Part shown: positions 1 to 12,114 of the stretch, in pieces | How positions within the stretch are numbered: position 1 is the first letter of the stretch | How the letters are laid out: each line of letters begins with the position of its first letter | Assembly: GCA_020137815.1 (NCBI GenBank) | Contig: CM035359.1 | Coordinates: forward strand, 7,680,882 to 7,744,881 | Reading direction: 5' to 3' | From: Hormiphora californensis | Lineage: Eukaryota; Ctenophora; Tentaculata; Cydippida; Pleurobrachiidae | DNA length: 64,000 nucleotides | Position numbers and translations under genes: made by a program | Notes under the pieces: generated by a model | Told to the model about the DNA's origin: nothing | Database searches by the model: none | What the model saw: the letters and a program-made list of their open reading frames with translations, nothing else

Positions 1-220
1 CGACCCATAATTAGCCCATAATAATGTCTTGATGGGTAATTCTCATTTCTCGCACAGCAAGTGTCTCTTCATATATCAACAATAATAACACCATCGCCGC
101 CAGCTGCTTCATCCTCTCGTTTATCTCTCATCTCTCTGTCAGATCTGAAATGAGCGTGAAATTGTGTGAGTATTTTGTTTACATCTTGAATGACTGAGAG
201 AGGCAGACAGTAAGTGAGAG

Positions 221-223
221 AGG

Positions 224-318
<95 letters not shown>
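221..318. repeat. (GA)n microsatellite
   Basis: Nearly pure GA dinucleotide tract, one of about a dozen in the window. No gene was recognised in bases 1-900 apart from the possible retroposon scrap at 571-621; the last exon of ANAPC7 could lie here but I could not identify it. Confidence 0.95.
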
Positions 319-321
<3 letters not shown>

Positions 322-570
322 TGAAAGCTAATATAACAACACAGAATAACGAAGACTCAGCACATTATACACCACAAGCTTGAAGCTATGACAACATTAT
401 CAACTAGGAAAAAGGGGCAATTATAGAGAATAGGCACGTTTCTCGGGAAAAATCATAATGAGAAGGGGGAGAAAAAAAGAGGAAATATAGGGACCATTCC
501 GAGAAATTAATGATTGATTCTACATCGGCGACTAAAGTGGAGAAACTGACTCTCATTGTCATTGAAGTAG

Positions 571-621
571 TGGCGGAGTGGGTAGATCACCCTCCAGACG
601 CTGCAATGACAAACAAACAAG
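571..621 (+). mobile_element. possible retroposon 3' end
   Basis: The stretch carrying CCAGACGC, GCAAT and ACAAACAAACAA closely matches bases 62380-62410 at the other end of the window. An A-rich CAAA tail after a shared sequence is typical of SINE/LINE 3' ends. Only about 45 bp are shared, so the family cannot be named. Confidence 0.35.
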
Positions 622-930
622 CTATGACTGCTTTCGAACATTTCGAACTCACACTAGACCAGTTGGTTTGTAGGTTGGCGGGTACAAATTCATTCTCCGT
701 GTAATCATTGTTCTCAAGGAACTGCAGCCCACTCATAGCACGAGTATAACCCATATTCAGTCTGGGGAGGTTATTAGTTTAGTGTTAATGTACTGCCATT
801 AATCGTTATCATCATGGTTATAAAAGCCGAGATTTTTACGTATTGGCACTTGAAATTGCCTAACAAAGTATAGTTCCGACAACGGTCAACGGGTGGAAAT
901 TAAGCCCAGAGGATAATTAAAACATGGTAC

Positions 931-3790
931 TCACTCCAAAGCGATGCTAAAATGTTGGTGAGCCTTCTCGTGTTGTCGCAAGGAAAGGTAACACTCTCCT
1001 GCACTAGTATGCGCCCTGTATGTCGAGTTGTGTTCCAAAAATGTCTTGACGTACTCTAATCCATCCTTTGCTTTTCCCTCCCTAGACGGTAATTGGTTTA
1101 GCTTGGGGGTTGGAATATATATCTCTCTAATCACCAAACTAGACAACTCTGTTGTAATAATATGGACAAATTGAGACTCGTTGGATTTCAGGATCAATAA
1201 TTACTACGGGAATTAGACAATTACCTAATGAAGATATTACACACATTGCATACTGCTTCCTCGCAAGACGGATCAAGGGACAGCGCTTTGAGGTAGAAAT
1301 CCTGGTGGGGGAGGCGTGTTTATATCTTTGAAGTTTGACTATTAGATTAGGTCTGATATGCCCTAAAAGTTGTCAAATATTGCCCCACACAGTACACAAC
1401 CTCCGTATCTACCTTGGCACGCTCCCGTAGTTTCCCATTTTCCTCTGGATATCGACTAGTAGCATGTGCAATAAGCAGGAAGGTCCTGCTTTGTCCTGGA
1501 CACTGTTTCACACTCTCTTTTGCAGCTATTACCGCCTCTTTAAACCTCTCCACCTTTAACAAGGCTATCACCATACCTGGAAGGGTATAATAGAGAATAG
1601 AGATAATGATTGATAAGACGAGAGGTGGCACTTCTGAGGGGTGATAAAACCTATAATTTTACCTTTGTGCGCCTCGAAACAGTTTGGTCGAATACTCAGT
1701 ATACTCCTAAAGGTGACCATGGAGGCTGTAGTATTGAGTCCCATAATCTCAGAACACCCTTTAGCAACCAGGGCTGGGATGTAACGGGGTGACATGTGGC
1801 AGGCCCGGTCTGACAAGGCTTGGGCAGTATGGAAATCTTCCTGGGGGGATAGAGTGGATTAGAGAAGAGTAGTACACTTCGAGAGATTAGAAACAGGCAC
1901 AGGATTAGAGGATGGAAATAGAGGGAAAGTATTTAAAATATAATGAAAGGTAGACAGGGAAACACAATAGAAGCGGAGAGCGAAAAAGAGGGAGAGTAAA
2001 AGAAGGAAAGAAAGAAAGAAGGAGAGAGAAAAGAAAACGGAAAATAGCCAACAACGGATGCCCAATGTTGCCCTAACCTTGTTCAGTAACTATTCAATTA
2101 GAACATAAAATACAGACACTGCACCATTAGAAAATGCGTACTACTGCAGCACAGACAACCAATAACAAGTCTCCTGCTCCTTCTAAATAATGTAAATTGT
2201 AAACAAAACCCAATTCCCAATTCCTTATTTCAGAAAGAGAGAGAAAGAGGGGAGCGTATAATAATAATAAGGGACTCACCTTGACGATAGCAAGATAACA
2301 GTGTGCAATATAACTCTCCACACTCTCCGTCTCACTCAAACTGACACACAACTGCTCCAGTGCGGGGGTGTTGTTCTGTTGTGCTAGAAGGGAGGCGTAG
2401 GTGCCAACGTGTTCCCGATAGGAGTGGTTCAGGATGTACGCCTGCTCAAAGGATTGACATGCCCTTCTGTACTGACCTGGGGGAGAAAGATAGATTTAAC
2501 CAGTGCGAGACCTGAGTTAAGTATAAAATTTTCATACTGGTAACCTTTTATAGCAGCACAATTAATTGTAATTATATTTTACCTATAGCATAGTAGGAGG
2601 TAGCTATTTTAACATGTAGATAGGGGCTGGGTCCATTGCAGGATAGCAGTCTCTGGAACCTCGCAATAGCCCGATTGTGCTCACTACGTGCACTGTACGC
2701 ACACCCCTCGACCCAGTCCAGTAACCAGTCAAACCTGGTACCAGCCGAGTCTGTTATCAAGCTGAAATGAAATTACAGAGTGTTATAAACAAACTGGACA
2801 TGGTCTCTGCCTGGGTTTAATACACAATCTAGATTCTTCTTCACGAATTCTACCAATATATCTCACCTTGTTATCTCCTTGTTGATTTGACCAAGTTGTA
2901 CCAGCCCTTCAATGGCTTCCAGTGCCAGAGGATACGTCTTCAGCACCTCCTTGTAACATGTGACTGCTGACCTTTCAATACCTAGAATACAAGGTTCAGG
3001 ATTATTTGGTTGAGGTGAATTGAATACAGGAAGACAGACAAACAGGGGTATAGAACTGAAGCAGTGCTAAAATACACACCCAGTTGCCGGTAGAGGTTTC
3101 CCAATGCCATATAGAACCTGGCTGTCCGTGATTTAGGGCTGATTGACTCTAGTGCCCCTAGAGCACTGTCATAGTCAAATATAGCCAAGTAGCACTGGTA
3201 CATTAACCACCTGATAAACACAGAACAAAGATAGAGAGCAATAGAGAGAAACAATTAACTAAACTCCAATTAATGATAAACATAAGGACATGATGATACC
3301 TTATTTCACACTCCGTAACTGCAGAGGCTTGTCTGTCTTTCTCGACCAGAAGTAATGCTTGGTGCAGCTTATCCTACAGTAGAGGATTTGTTAGAAAATA
3401 CCAAAACAATGTTTCAAAGAATTATTAACTGAATCTCAGAAACATTACTAGCTAAATTCTTACCAGTGCTTGGTTGTATTGTTTAAGCTGGTAGAGTGCG
3501 TCTGAGAGGTAAAAAAGAGTGCTCGCACTCATCGTCTGCTTGTGAGGCATGATAAAACCTGGAAGAAATACTCTTTTAGTGGACATCTTTAGAGATGAGA
3601 TATACAAATTCAAATGCCTATTCAAATACCGATCGCTTTGTAAACATCACGCATTGTTCTGAGTCTAGTAAAGACTTCACCATATTCTAGAAAATGATTA
3701 TTTACCTAACAACTCAGCACTTCTGTATAGGCCGGCATCATACAAGTTCTGTACTTGATCTCGCGTAGGTTTGATACAAAGCATTGGCAT
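931..3790 (-). CDS. ANAPC7: Anaphase-promoting complex subunit 7 (TPR protein)
   Basis: Eleven exons join in phase: 3706-3790 (ATG at 3790), 3464-3558, 3300-3373, 3080-3210, 2867-2981, 2583-2761, 2280-2476, 1663-1840, 1413-1576, 1225-1301 and the last, down to 931 or 935. All junctions are GT-AG. The product has helical TPR pairs throughout. Blocks such as YKEVLKTYPLALEAI and LDWVEGCAYSARSEHNRAIA align by eye with vertebrate APC7, including the N-terminal block containing AGLYRSAELL. APC7 is a scaffold TPR subunit of the APC/C ubiquitin ligase in the nucleus and cytoplasm and helps hold CDC27 and coactivators. An in-frame TGA at 931-933 would give 481 aa, short for the family (about 560-600). 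A strong donor (GA|GTGAGT at 935) suggests that one more exon encodes the acidic tail; I could not find it. The (ATT)n tail of a LINE ends about 140 bp from the start codon. Confidence 0.9.
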
Positions 3791-3925
3791 AGATCCTGTA
3801 GGTATCGTTCATGAATTATACTGTACAAACTATTATTGATGATAATATGTAATAATAATTAAGTATTAACAACTACAACACAAGTGTTACACAACAAAAA
3901 ACTCCAAATTTTAGTCCGCTTTGGA

Positions 3926-3926
<1 letters not shown>
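3791..3926. other. ANAPC7 5' flank
   Basis: About 140 bp between the ANAPC7 start codon and the 3' tail of the downstream LINE. It should contain the 5'UTR or promoter, so the insertion sits within promoter distance of the gene. No TATA box or other motif stands out. Confidence 0.5.
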
Positions 3927-3964
<38 letters not shown>

Positions 3965-4550
3965 TCGAACATTTATATCCCGCTATCATGCGTTAAATAT
4001 GATAGTCCACTACTCGTATTACTCGAACTAATAGATATAACTAAAAGAACACCGAGATTATCGTTAAGACTCTCACCGCGTCTATAGCGGCCATCTCAAA
4101 GCCAGAGTAAAGCCATAAATAATGCTTACTATGATTAAATTGATTAAAGATAAATAATTAGAGTAAAAAGATGATTAGATAATGAAATAAGTTGATTGGT
4201 ATAAAATAGATGTAAATAAAAAGGGCTAAGTGAGGGACAATGTGCATGCTAACAGTTTGAACTAAATAAAATATAAAAAGGGGGGATGGTGTGAAAATGC
4301 GGTAAAGATAAGAAGGAGTTATAGAATAAATAAGACGCCCGTAGGACTGGGTGCATGAGTCAGGTTGAGATGATACAGTTAAAAAATAAAAATAAAAAGC
4401 ATAGAAAATTGATTAAAAAATTATTAAATTGATTGATTGATTGAGATTAAAATAGTATTATGATAACATAATATAGTGTGGTGATTATGGATGATGCCTT
4501 GTCTTTGGGTCTTGCCTTTGGGTCTTGTCTTTAGATTCAGTTTAGGAGCA

Positions 4551-6470
4551 TTATGGACAGGAAGGGTTTAGAATTCTAGTTTTCGTCCTCGGTGTTCCAG
4601 GCGCCTTTTTACAATCAGGATAGGCGATTGCGAAAAGGTAAGACTTCAACATTGTCTTGAACATTTCGAGAGATGTCGCTTCTCTTAGATTCCTGGGCAG
4701 CTTGTTCCATATCTTAGGAGCACATACACTGAAAGCCTTCTGTGTACTAAGATATTTGTGGTCATGGCGTCTTTCCAATAGGGTCAGGTCCTCATCAAGA
4801 CGAACTTTTCTGGTCTTTGGTTGTCTGCGTGTAATCATTTCTGAGAGATACTCAGGCATAAGTCCATGAAGACATTTGTAGACCAAGAGGCAGATTTTGA
4901 ACTCGATTCTTTGCTCAACTGGCAAGAAGTGGAGTTTCATCCTCATCTCAGTAACACCACGTCTACCTTTTGAGCCATAGATGAATCTGGTAGCACTGTT
5001 CTGCACCTTTTGCAGTCTTTGTAGATCACGCTTTGAGAGTCCTACTAACAATGCATTACCAAAATCAAGCCTGGAATGGACAAGTGAATGAACAAGCTGA
5101 GTTTTTAGTTCCACAGAGAGTCCCTTCCTAATCCTCCACAGGTTCGCCAGCTGACTCCAACAAGACTGTATAACTCGGGATACGTGTGATGACATGGAGA
5201 GGGTTTGATCAAACCAGATTCCCAAATTACGAGCTTCTGTGGATGGTTCAGTCGGCTGATCATCGTTCTCTTGAAGAAGGATAGACATAGGGTTCGGTGT
5301 CTTATCAGCCTTGTTGTTGATAAAAAGCACCTCAGTTTTACCTGCATTCAGTTTCAGGTAGTTCGTCTTCATCCACCATTTAATGTGTTGCAGGCATTTT
5401 TGGACGTTCTCAAAGATACTGTCTTGGTCCTTTCTGTTGAAGCTAACATAGAGTTGGGTATCATCAGCATACATGTGAACTTGTAGGCCATATATACCTG
5501 CAATATCCTGGAGCTCTCGAGTATACATAATAAACAAGATCGGTCCGAGGATAGACCCTTGTGGCACTCCAATATCAATTTCGATTGATGGAGAGTTCTC
5601 TTCCCCAATATTTACAGATGTCATTCTACCTGAAAGATAGGATCGAAACCATTCCAACGCAGTCAGTTTGATGCCATAGTTAATACGTAGTTTATCTAAC
5701 AGGGTGGAATGCTTGACGGTGTCAAAGGCCGCAGATAGGTCAAGCAGCAGAAGAATAACCTTTGATTTACTGTCCATAAGGAGAAGGATATCGTTGAATA
5801 TCTTCAGCGTTGCTGTTTCACAGGAATGGTACCTCCGGTATGCTGATTGCTTAGCTGGTAGGAGCTTGTTTTCCTCTAGGTATTCGATCAGCTGTATTGA
5901 TACACACTTTTCAACAATTTTCGAGACAAAACTAAGGTTGCTTATTGGCCGGTAGCTGTTTAACTGTTCAGAGTCCAGATCTTTACCTTTAAACGATGGT
6001 CGAATAATGGCTTCTTTAAAGTCTTTTGGAAAAACACCTTTAGTGAGGCTATCGTTTACAATCCGAGACAGTGCAGGAATAAGCTCAGGAAGCGCCTCAC
6101 TTACCATACTTGAAGGCATTGGGTCCAGTGAACAGTGTTTCTTATTCATGTCACGGATAACTCTGACCAACTCCTCATCAGTTACTGGCCTGAACTTAGT
6201 AAGCGAAGATGTGCAAGCTGTTGGTGTAGGATGGGTGCTGGGCATCGGCACGTCTTCAGCTTCAATCTCAGAGTAAATTTTTGTTACCTTCGATTTAAAG
6301 AACTCGTTAAATCTGGTTGATAGTGGTATAGCATCCTTGTTTGATGGTAACGTTGACGGGGTCTTTTCCTTTCCAAGCAAGCTATTGACTACTCGATTCG
6401 TGGTTTTTGGATCACCTTTAAGTCCGTCAAGTTTTTTGCTAAAGAAGGTGACTCTGGCAGTTGCGAAGTA
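4551..6470 (-). pseudogene. LINE ORF2, reverse transcriptase half
   Basis: Open frame for about 600 aa with the canonical RT blocks: FRPISNLSFVSKIVEK (fingers), LDLSAAFDTVKH (first catalytic Asp), GVPQGSILGPILF, and the catalytic YADDTQLY box. A C-terminal region ends in the IWNKLPRNLRE motif usual for CR1/L2 elements. The frame is open back to about 6494, where a TAA and a one-base frame change separate it from the endonuclease. There is no ATG here; translation would have started in the endonuclease half. Confidence 0.9.
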
Positions 6471-6472
6471 CC

Positions 6473-7642
6473 TTAGAATGCGAACTTACCGGTACTTTTC
6501 CAGCAGTGGAATTTCGTTGTAAGCTTCTTGGGGTCGGTCTTCTTTAATCGGGCAGATTTCCAGCGTCTCTCTGCTCCTCTCCTTTTTCGGCGAGCATGTT
6601 GGCATTCTCGTGTTCGTATCCATTGAGGTTGGTCAGGATTCTTAATCTTCTTTTCTTCTTCAGGTGCAACATCATCCATAATTGATCGAAGAGTTGTGTT
6701 ATACAACTTAACACATTTATCTTGGTCAGTTGGTAGGATTTTAGCAAGTTTGGATGTTCGTATGAGGTCACGTAGATCCATTGGGTCAACTGCTTTGATA
6801 TTCCTGCATTTTATCACCTGTTCATCTTCCTTCCTTTTTAGTGGTATACCTGCCATACATGTCACTAGATAATGGTCTGGTGCAGGAGGGACAGGATATG
6901 AATCTATGTCAGTAATTTCAATACCATCAGGAAGTCCCAGAAACATACTTGGTACCTGTTCCTCTGCCGATTCTTCAAGTCGGCTACAGAATGGGGTATT
7001 TATCAGATGAGCGGATGGACATATTTCCTTTTCTTGGGTAAGGATCAGGTCCAGCGTCCCTCCTTTAACATGAGTCGGGCCTGTTATCTGATTTTTCCAA
7101 CCAAACTGGTTCAGAAGTTCCTTGAATTTCCGGGCTTGGGGGTCCGTATCATTCTCAACATGGATGTTAAAATCTCCACATATCAGGCATCGTTCTTTTC
7201 TTTCCGCTAACTTCAGAAACAGGTCCTCTAGTTCGTCTAAAAACATAGTAAACTGGCCTGAAGTCCCAGGACGATAAACAACAACTATTCGAGTGTTAGT
7301 GGGTTCCTTGAGCAGAACCTCCAGACATTCGAACTGTTTGAATTTGTGTGAGTATTTGCTCGTTTTTGTCCTCTTTCTGGTAATGATAGCTACACCACCT
7401 CCTCTGCCTTTGCGTGGCTGCGACACGATGTTGAAGCCTGCATCTTTGACAAGAGCACAGAGGGCACCATCATCTTTTTTCATCCACGTTTCAGTAAGAG
7501 CAAAAATTTCCAAGTCTTCATCCACTGCAAGTTCCAAGACATCAATTGCTTTGTTTCTTAGAGAGAAGCAGTTGAGTAGACCAAACTTCAGCCTTTTGGA
7601 CACAGTTAGTTTTTTGATAGGTACTGGAGACGGATTGGGCAA
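6473..7642 (-). pseudogene. LINE ORF2, AP endonuclease half
   Basis: The 389-aa frame carries the exonuclease-endonuclease-phosphatase fold of LINE ORF2: LNCFSLRNKAIDV at the N-terminus, ALTETWM, GRGGGVAII, CGDFNIHVEND and a late DHYLV containing the catalytic His. Its start at 7642 overlaps the end of ORF1 by 37 bp in another frame, the usual LINE arrangement. The frame runs into a stop at 6473 after a shift relative to the RT half. It would nick target DNA for target-primed reverse transcription. Confidence 0.88.
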
Positions 7643-8784
7643 TGTGGGGCGGCGGCGTTGTGATCATGTGAACCTGCTTGAATGGATGGGTTAGATGATT
7701 TAGCACAGTTAGAACATTTGAAGCAAGATCTATCGCTCTTACTAGGGCACTCTTTTCCAATATGATTCTCAGAACACCGGAAACATGTTGGTTCACTCTC
7801 TCGACAATCAGCTGCTAAGTGTCCATAACGCTGACACTTATAACATTGCTTTACAAACACTCTCTCTTCTACATGGCAGTTATAACTGCCAACATGAATG
7901 GAACCCCTACTAAGAATCAGGTCGCCAAGGGGCTTACTGACCTTCAACCCAATAGTGGCTTCATTCACATTACGGTTATGTCTCTGAAACGAAACTACGG
8001 ACATCTCTTCGCCATTTCCCATCATCTCGGCAATCATTGGGTTCAAATCAACTATCGAATCTAAAATCATTGTATCTGTCTCATCTCTATCGGTCACATG
8101 TACAGGGATAAACGATACATCTGCTCCTCTAACAGAGAGTTTTGGTGCATGGACAAACTTCGTCACTCCAATATTCTCCGCTTTTACTTTCTCAGCTGCA
8201 CTGTTCATTTCATTAGCACTTTTGAACCAGTATTGTACAGATCCGTCACTTTGTTGTTTCCTATACTCTGTTGGGATCTTCTTGAAAATAGAGCTGGCCG
8301 TTTCGGTATCTTCTTCAGCGATTGTAAGCCTAGCTGGTGCTAGGTTCTTTTTTGCGACTTGGGAATAACTCACGTTTGGCTGTGCATCAGTAGCAGGCTT
8401 CGAATTAGGCTTCATTTGTTTGGAGATTTCTGCTGCAACCGTCACGGAAACGGTGGCCAGAATTTCATCTTGGAATTTCTTCAGGCGATCATCGAGAGTG
8501 GGCTCTAGTGCTAGGTTACACTGCTCTACTTCTTGGTAGCATCGGGGACACAACCAACACATTCCCCTTTTACTCACAGCTACTGTTTCGTCATCGGGAT
8601 CTTCGGCTTTACATCTTAGGCACGTCACCTTCACTGCTGCATCTTGAACGGACTGGGCCATAGCTTCTTCTGTTCTCCTTGCTTCAGATCTCGTCAGCGG
8701 TCCGAGGGGGGTCATTGAGTCATGCTTCCTGAAACTCAAATTAATTTGAGTGTGCTGTGTGGGACGATCCCACGTCTGTCTCAT
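7606..8784 (-). CDS. LINE ORF1 (zinc-binding nucleic-acid protein)
   Basis: An intact 392-aa frame from ATG 8784. Near the N-terminus are paired CxxC motifs (CLRCKA and CWLCPRCY) resembling a PHD or zinc ribbon. The C-terminal third has CCHC-type knuckles (CYKCQRYGHLAADC, then CFRCSENHIGKEC and a third cysteine cluster). This is the RNA-binding chaperone arrangement of ORF1 proteins in Jockey/CR1-group LINEs. ORF2 starts 37 bp before its end. It is intact although its ORF2 partner is broken. Confidence 0.85.
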   Translation of the reverse strand: MRQTWDRPTQHTQINLSFRKHDSMTPLGPLTRSEARRTEEAMAQSVQDAAVKVTCLRCKAEDPDDETVAVSKRGMCWLCPRCYQEVEQCNLALEPTLDDRLKKFQDEILATVSVTVAAEISKQMKPNSKPATDAQPNVSYSQVAKKNLAPARLTIAEEDTETASSIFKKIPTEYRKQQSDGSVQYWFKSANEMNSAAEKVKAENIGVTKFVHAPKLSVRGADVSFIPVHVTDRDETDTMILDSIVDLNPMIAEMMGNGEEMSVVSFQRHNRNVNEATIGLKVSKPLGDLILSRGSIHVGSYNCHVEERVFVKQCYKCQRYGHLAADCRESEPTCFRCSENHIGKECPSKSDRSCFKCSNCAKSSNPSIQAGSHDHNAAAPHCPIRLQYLSKN

Positions 8785-8943
8785 GACATTTAAACAAAAC
8801 TATTGTATAGTTAGTTTACACACTTATGTCTTCTGCTTGAAAAGGCTTGCTTGAAGAGGCTTTTTGAACAAGGTAGCTGTTGGAAAATGGAAAGTGGAAA
8901 CAAACAAGGAAAAAACTAAAAAAATTAGCAAAACTTTTATTTG

Positions 8944-9161
8944 TAGTGGAAGCTCTTACGGTAATTCCCACGCCCCGTGGGAAAGTTTTTGACCGTGGGA
9001 AAGTTTTCAAAGCGTGGGAAAAGAGAGATACATACAAAAAATAAATTGTTTTTTATTAGTTATTGTATGTATCTCTCTTTTCCCACGCTTTGAAAACTTT
9101 CCCACGGTCGAAAACTTTCCCACGGGGCGTGGGAATTACCGTAAGAGCTTCCACTATTGGA
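8944..9161. mobile_element. palindromic MITE, about 218 bp
   Basis: Two inverted arms of about 95 bp (8944-9037 and 9060-9161) with a short AT-rich loop. Outer ends read TAGTGGAAGCTCTTACGG and its complement, consistent with a TA target duplication. The arms repeat the motif GTGGGAAAGTTTT. No coding capacity. Confidence 0.85.
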
Positions 9162-9658
9162 TCTTGCTCTGATACTGAAATTTGCTGCGCGGCGTAACAA
9201 AGCAGCGCAAAATTTATTGACGCGCGCTTCGCAAATAAAAAGATAAATGAAAATCCAAGTTTGCTTTTTTCAAAAGTTTCAAAACGGCAGTTTCGATATT
9301 TTTTTAGATTTCGGGCCCCATTTCGAGTTGTAGCTTTTATAAGGGCTACTGATTGCTTGCCAAATACTGAAATAATTACCGTAACGAGGGGAATGTATTA
9401 AAATTTAATTTAATGTCGTTCCTGCCACCAGAATTTCCCCCCTGACGGCTGACCGGCTGACCCGGGACCCCTGACCCGGTTTTGAATTTTTCATATTGCA
9501 GTTATAGTTCGGTAGTACTGAATTGAGTTCGTTGACAGTGCTTTCACATTCGCAAGACCGGATTCTGCTGGTGACTGTCAAGAATTTTGAACTTTGTCGT
9601 TGCTCGTTGTTGCTTGTTTGGACACCAAAATTGGGGTATGGGGGTGGAAGGGTTGCAG
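9162..9658. other. non-coding stretch
   Basis: Low-complexity intergenic sequence. A short GC-rich run of CTGACC-type repeats lies at 9430-9480. No gene, exon or element recognised. Confidence 0.4.
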
Positions 9659-9808
9659 TGAATTGTTGTGCAGTGGAGTGTGTTGGGCTCTACTTATAGA
9701 AGTACAGCCAGTATAGTGTGTTGCAGTGGAGTGTGTTGGGCTTTACTTATAGAAGTACAGTCGGTATGGTGTAGTGCAGTGGAGTGTGTTGGGCTTTACT
9801 TATAGAAG

Positions 9809-10279
9809 GGCAAGGGCTACTGAGCATGAAGTTCAGGATATCTTTGGAGAGCTCAATGAAAAACCAGTCATATCTTCTACAAAGCGTATTGGCGAAAAGA
9901 CTGATAACCGACCGAGACCAGTAATTGTTACACTTGAAAGGAGGGAAACTTTGTTACAACTTCTAAGAAAAGCAAAACAGCTCCGAGATTCAGAGAAATT
10001 CTCCTCGGTGTTTCTCTCCCCCGACCTAACACCGGAGGAGCAGCGAGAGCGGAAAACTCTCGTTGATACAGTGAAAGGACTGAGGCGAGACAATCCGAAT
10101 GGACGATACTGGGTTAGCAGGGGGGTAATTAAATGTGGCTGACCTACTACATATAATTTGTACTCTAAAGAGACTTCAAAAGGAACCTTATGACTATCAA
10201 TTTAGCCCACAAAAAGGGGCAGTATATGTTGTATTTTATCCAATGTATACATTTTAGATTTAATAATAATAATAATAAT
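9809..10279 (+). mobile_element. 5'-truncated LINE ORF1-only insertion
   Basis: A 471-bp insertion flanked by an 11-bp target duplication, ACTTATAGAAG (9798-9808 and 10280-10290). It encodes the end of an ORF1-like protein (RPRPVIVTLERRETLLQLL, then SVFLSPDLTPEEQRER, stop at 10142). About 115 bp of 3'UTR and a (TAA)n tail follow, with no endonuclease or RT. The motif set is typical of LINE ORF1 C-terminal domains. Because ORF1 is followed directly by a tail, the source may be a HAL1-like ORF1-only element rather than a full LINE. Confidence 0.8.
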
Positions 10280-10388
10280 ACTTATAGAAGTACAGCCAGT
10301 ATGGTGTAGTGCAGTGGAGTGTGTTGGGCTTTACTTATAGAAGTACAGCCAGTATAGTGTGGTGCAGTGGAGTGTGTTGGGCTTTACT

Positions 10389-12114
10389 CGAATGTATCCA
10401 GACTGGCTTGAAGGAACTTAAGCCATTCTCAGCATCCCCTCCTGACTGCATTCCTTCTTTTGTTCTGAAACAGTGCAGCAATAGCCTGGCATACCCGATT
10501 TGGATGTTGTGGAACAGGTCATTTGAAGACGGATCTGTCCCTAGTTGCTTAAAGCAACAGTTCATAACACCATTATTCAAGAAGGGGGCTAAATCGAAAC
10601 CTGTGAACTATCGCCCAGTGTCTATAACAAGTCACCTGTCTAAAGTGTTTGAGCGGCTGGTGAGGAAACGGATCAGTGACTACTTGGACGAGATGGAGTT
10701 GCAGAGTGACACTCAGCATGGGTTTAGGAAGGGGCGCAGTACCATGACACAGCTACTAACCCATGTTGACATCATCCTATCTGATCTATGCGGTGATCAG
10801 GAAGTCGATGCTATCTACTTAGATTTTAGTAAAGCATTTGATTCCGTGGATATCAATGTTCTGCTAGCTAAATTGAGGCGATATGGTATTGGAGGTCAAC
10901 TCCTTCAGTGGATCAGTGCGTGGATCCTGGGCAGGAATCAGTGTGTAATGGTGGATGGAGTGAGGTCACCCTGGGCCGAGGTACTTAGTGGGGTTGCCCA
11001 GGGTAGTGTGCTCGGACCACTTCTTTTCCTCATATATATTCTTGACCTGGAGTCAGTGCTAGACGGTAGCATGTGTCTAACTTTTGCTGACGATACTAAG
11101 TTGGTAAAAGCTATTTCGGATATGACTAGCCAGGCGTGCCTACAGAACGATCTTTTAAGAGTGGCAGAATGGGCAAAGAAGAACAATATGAAGTTACATG
11201 AGGATAAATTTCAGCTCTTGAGCTATAGTCTGAATAAGTCTGCTATCCTCAGACAGTTTCCTTTCGCAGCTGAAGTGTTTTCATATACTACAAGCTCAGG
11301 TGTGCAGTTGACCCCCGAACCTGATGTTCGTGATCTGGGTGTCCAGATGTCTGCAGATGGGTCATGGACGAGGCACATTTCTATCATAGTGCGGAAGGCT
11401 TCCCTCTTGAGTGGCTGGATATTCAGCGTTTTTCGGGACCGTTCTCCGGAGGTTATGGTACAGCTTTTCAAGTCCTTGGTCAGGCCTATTCTTGAGTACT
11501 GTTGCCTAGTCTGGAACCCTTCCAAGGCTGGTGATATCAAGGCTATTGAGAATGTCCAACGTTGTTTCACCAGACGTCTTGATGGTATGCAGGGTCATGA
11601 CTATTGGGATAGACTGAAATTGCTCAATCTTATGTCCCTTCAGCGTCGGAGACAGCGCTACATTCTGATTCATGTGTGGAAGACGATTCATGGTTTTGTA
11701 CCTAACTCTGCCAACCTAGTATTTCAACAGCACGCTAGACTGGGTATGCGGATAGTCCCACCACCTTACCCCTATAGAGCAGAAACGAAACGAGCTAATC
11801 AATTTCACTGCTCATTTGGTCCAAGAGCAGCTCATTTATGGAACACTCTACCTGCTGCTGTCAATTCTTGTGTGAGCTTGAATCAGTTCAAATCATCATT
11901 GGGCAATTACTTGACAGGATTTCACGATCGTCCTCCAGTCAGAGGGTACCCGCCACTTCCAAATGACCTTTCGCCTCAATGTGCTGTGCTGTGCTGATGA
12001 GTGTGAGTGTGAAGGGATAGTTTTTCAACTTGATTTTATTTAGGTGGACCCATTCAGGGAAGGCCTGTTTCTTTATAAATAAAACTTTAATTGTAAACTT
12101 GTAAACTTGTAAAC
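10389..12114 (+). mobile_element. 5'-truncated LINE fragment, RT domain
   Basis: Inserted in the 53-bp array with a 4-bp TACT repeat on both sides (10385-10388, 12115-12118). The coding remnant 10390-11997 is open and contains YRPVSITSHLSKVFERL, LDFSKAFDSVD, GVAQGSVLGPLLFLIYI and the catalytic FADDTKLV box. It ends with HLWNTLPAAV as in CR1-like RTs. The endonuclease and ORF1 are missing. The 3' end has an AATAAA and an 8-bp repeated tail (TTGTAAAC, three copies), as in CR1-like elements. It is a different family from the 3.9-8.8 kb LINE. Confidence 0.9.

Larger units (their letters stand above)
3927..8784 (-). mobile_element. CR1/L2-like non-LTR retrotransposon, near full length
   Basis: Minus-strand element with ORF1 (zinc knuckles), overlapping ORF2 (AP endonuclease then reverse transcriptase), a roughly 600-bp 3'UTR and an (ATT)n tail at 3927-3964. 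ATT tails and FADD/YADD-type RTs are common in CR1/L2-group LINEs of invertebrates. The exact 5' end lies somewhere between 8785 and 8943 and no target duplication was identified. ORF2 is broken near 6500, so the copy is inactive. Confidence 0.88.

Noticed and set aside
931-933. TGA as the true end of ANAPC7
   Set aside because: Possible, but it overlaps an excellent donor and would make the protein about 80-100 residues shorter than the family, so the end was left open.
9774-10388. Starts beginning MQWSVLGFTYR
   Set aside because: Encoded by the 53-bp minisatellite; real coding begins only inside the retroposon insertions.
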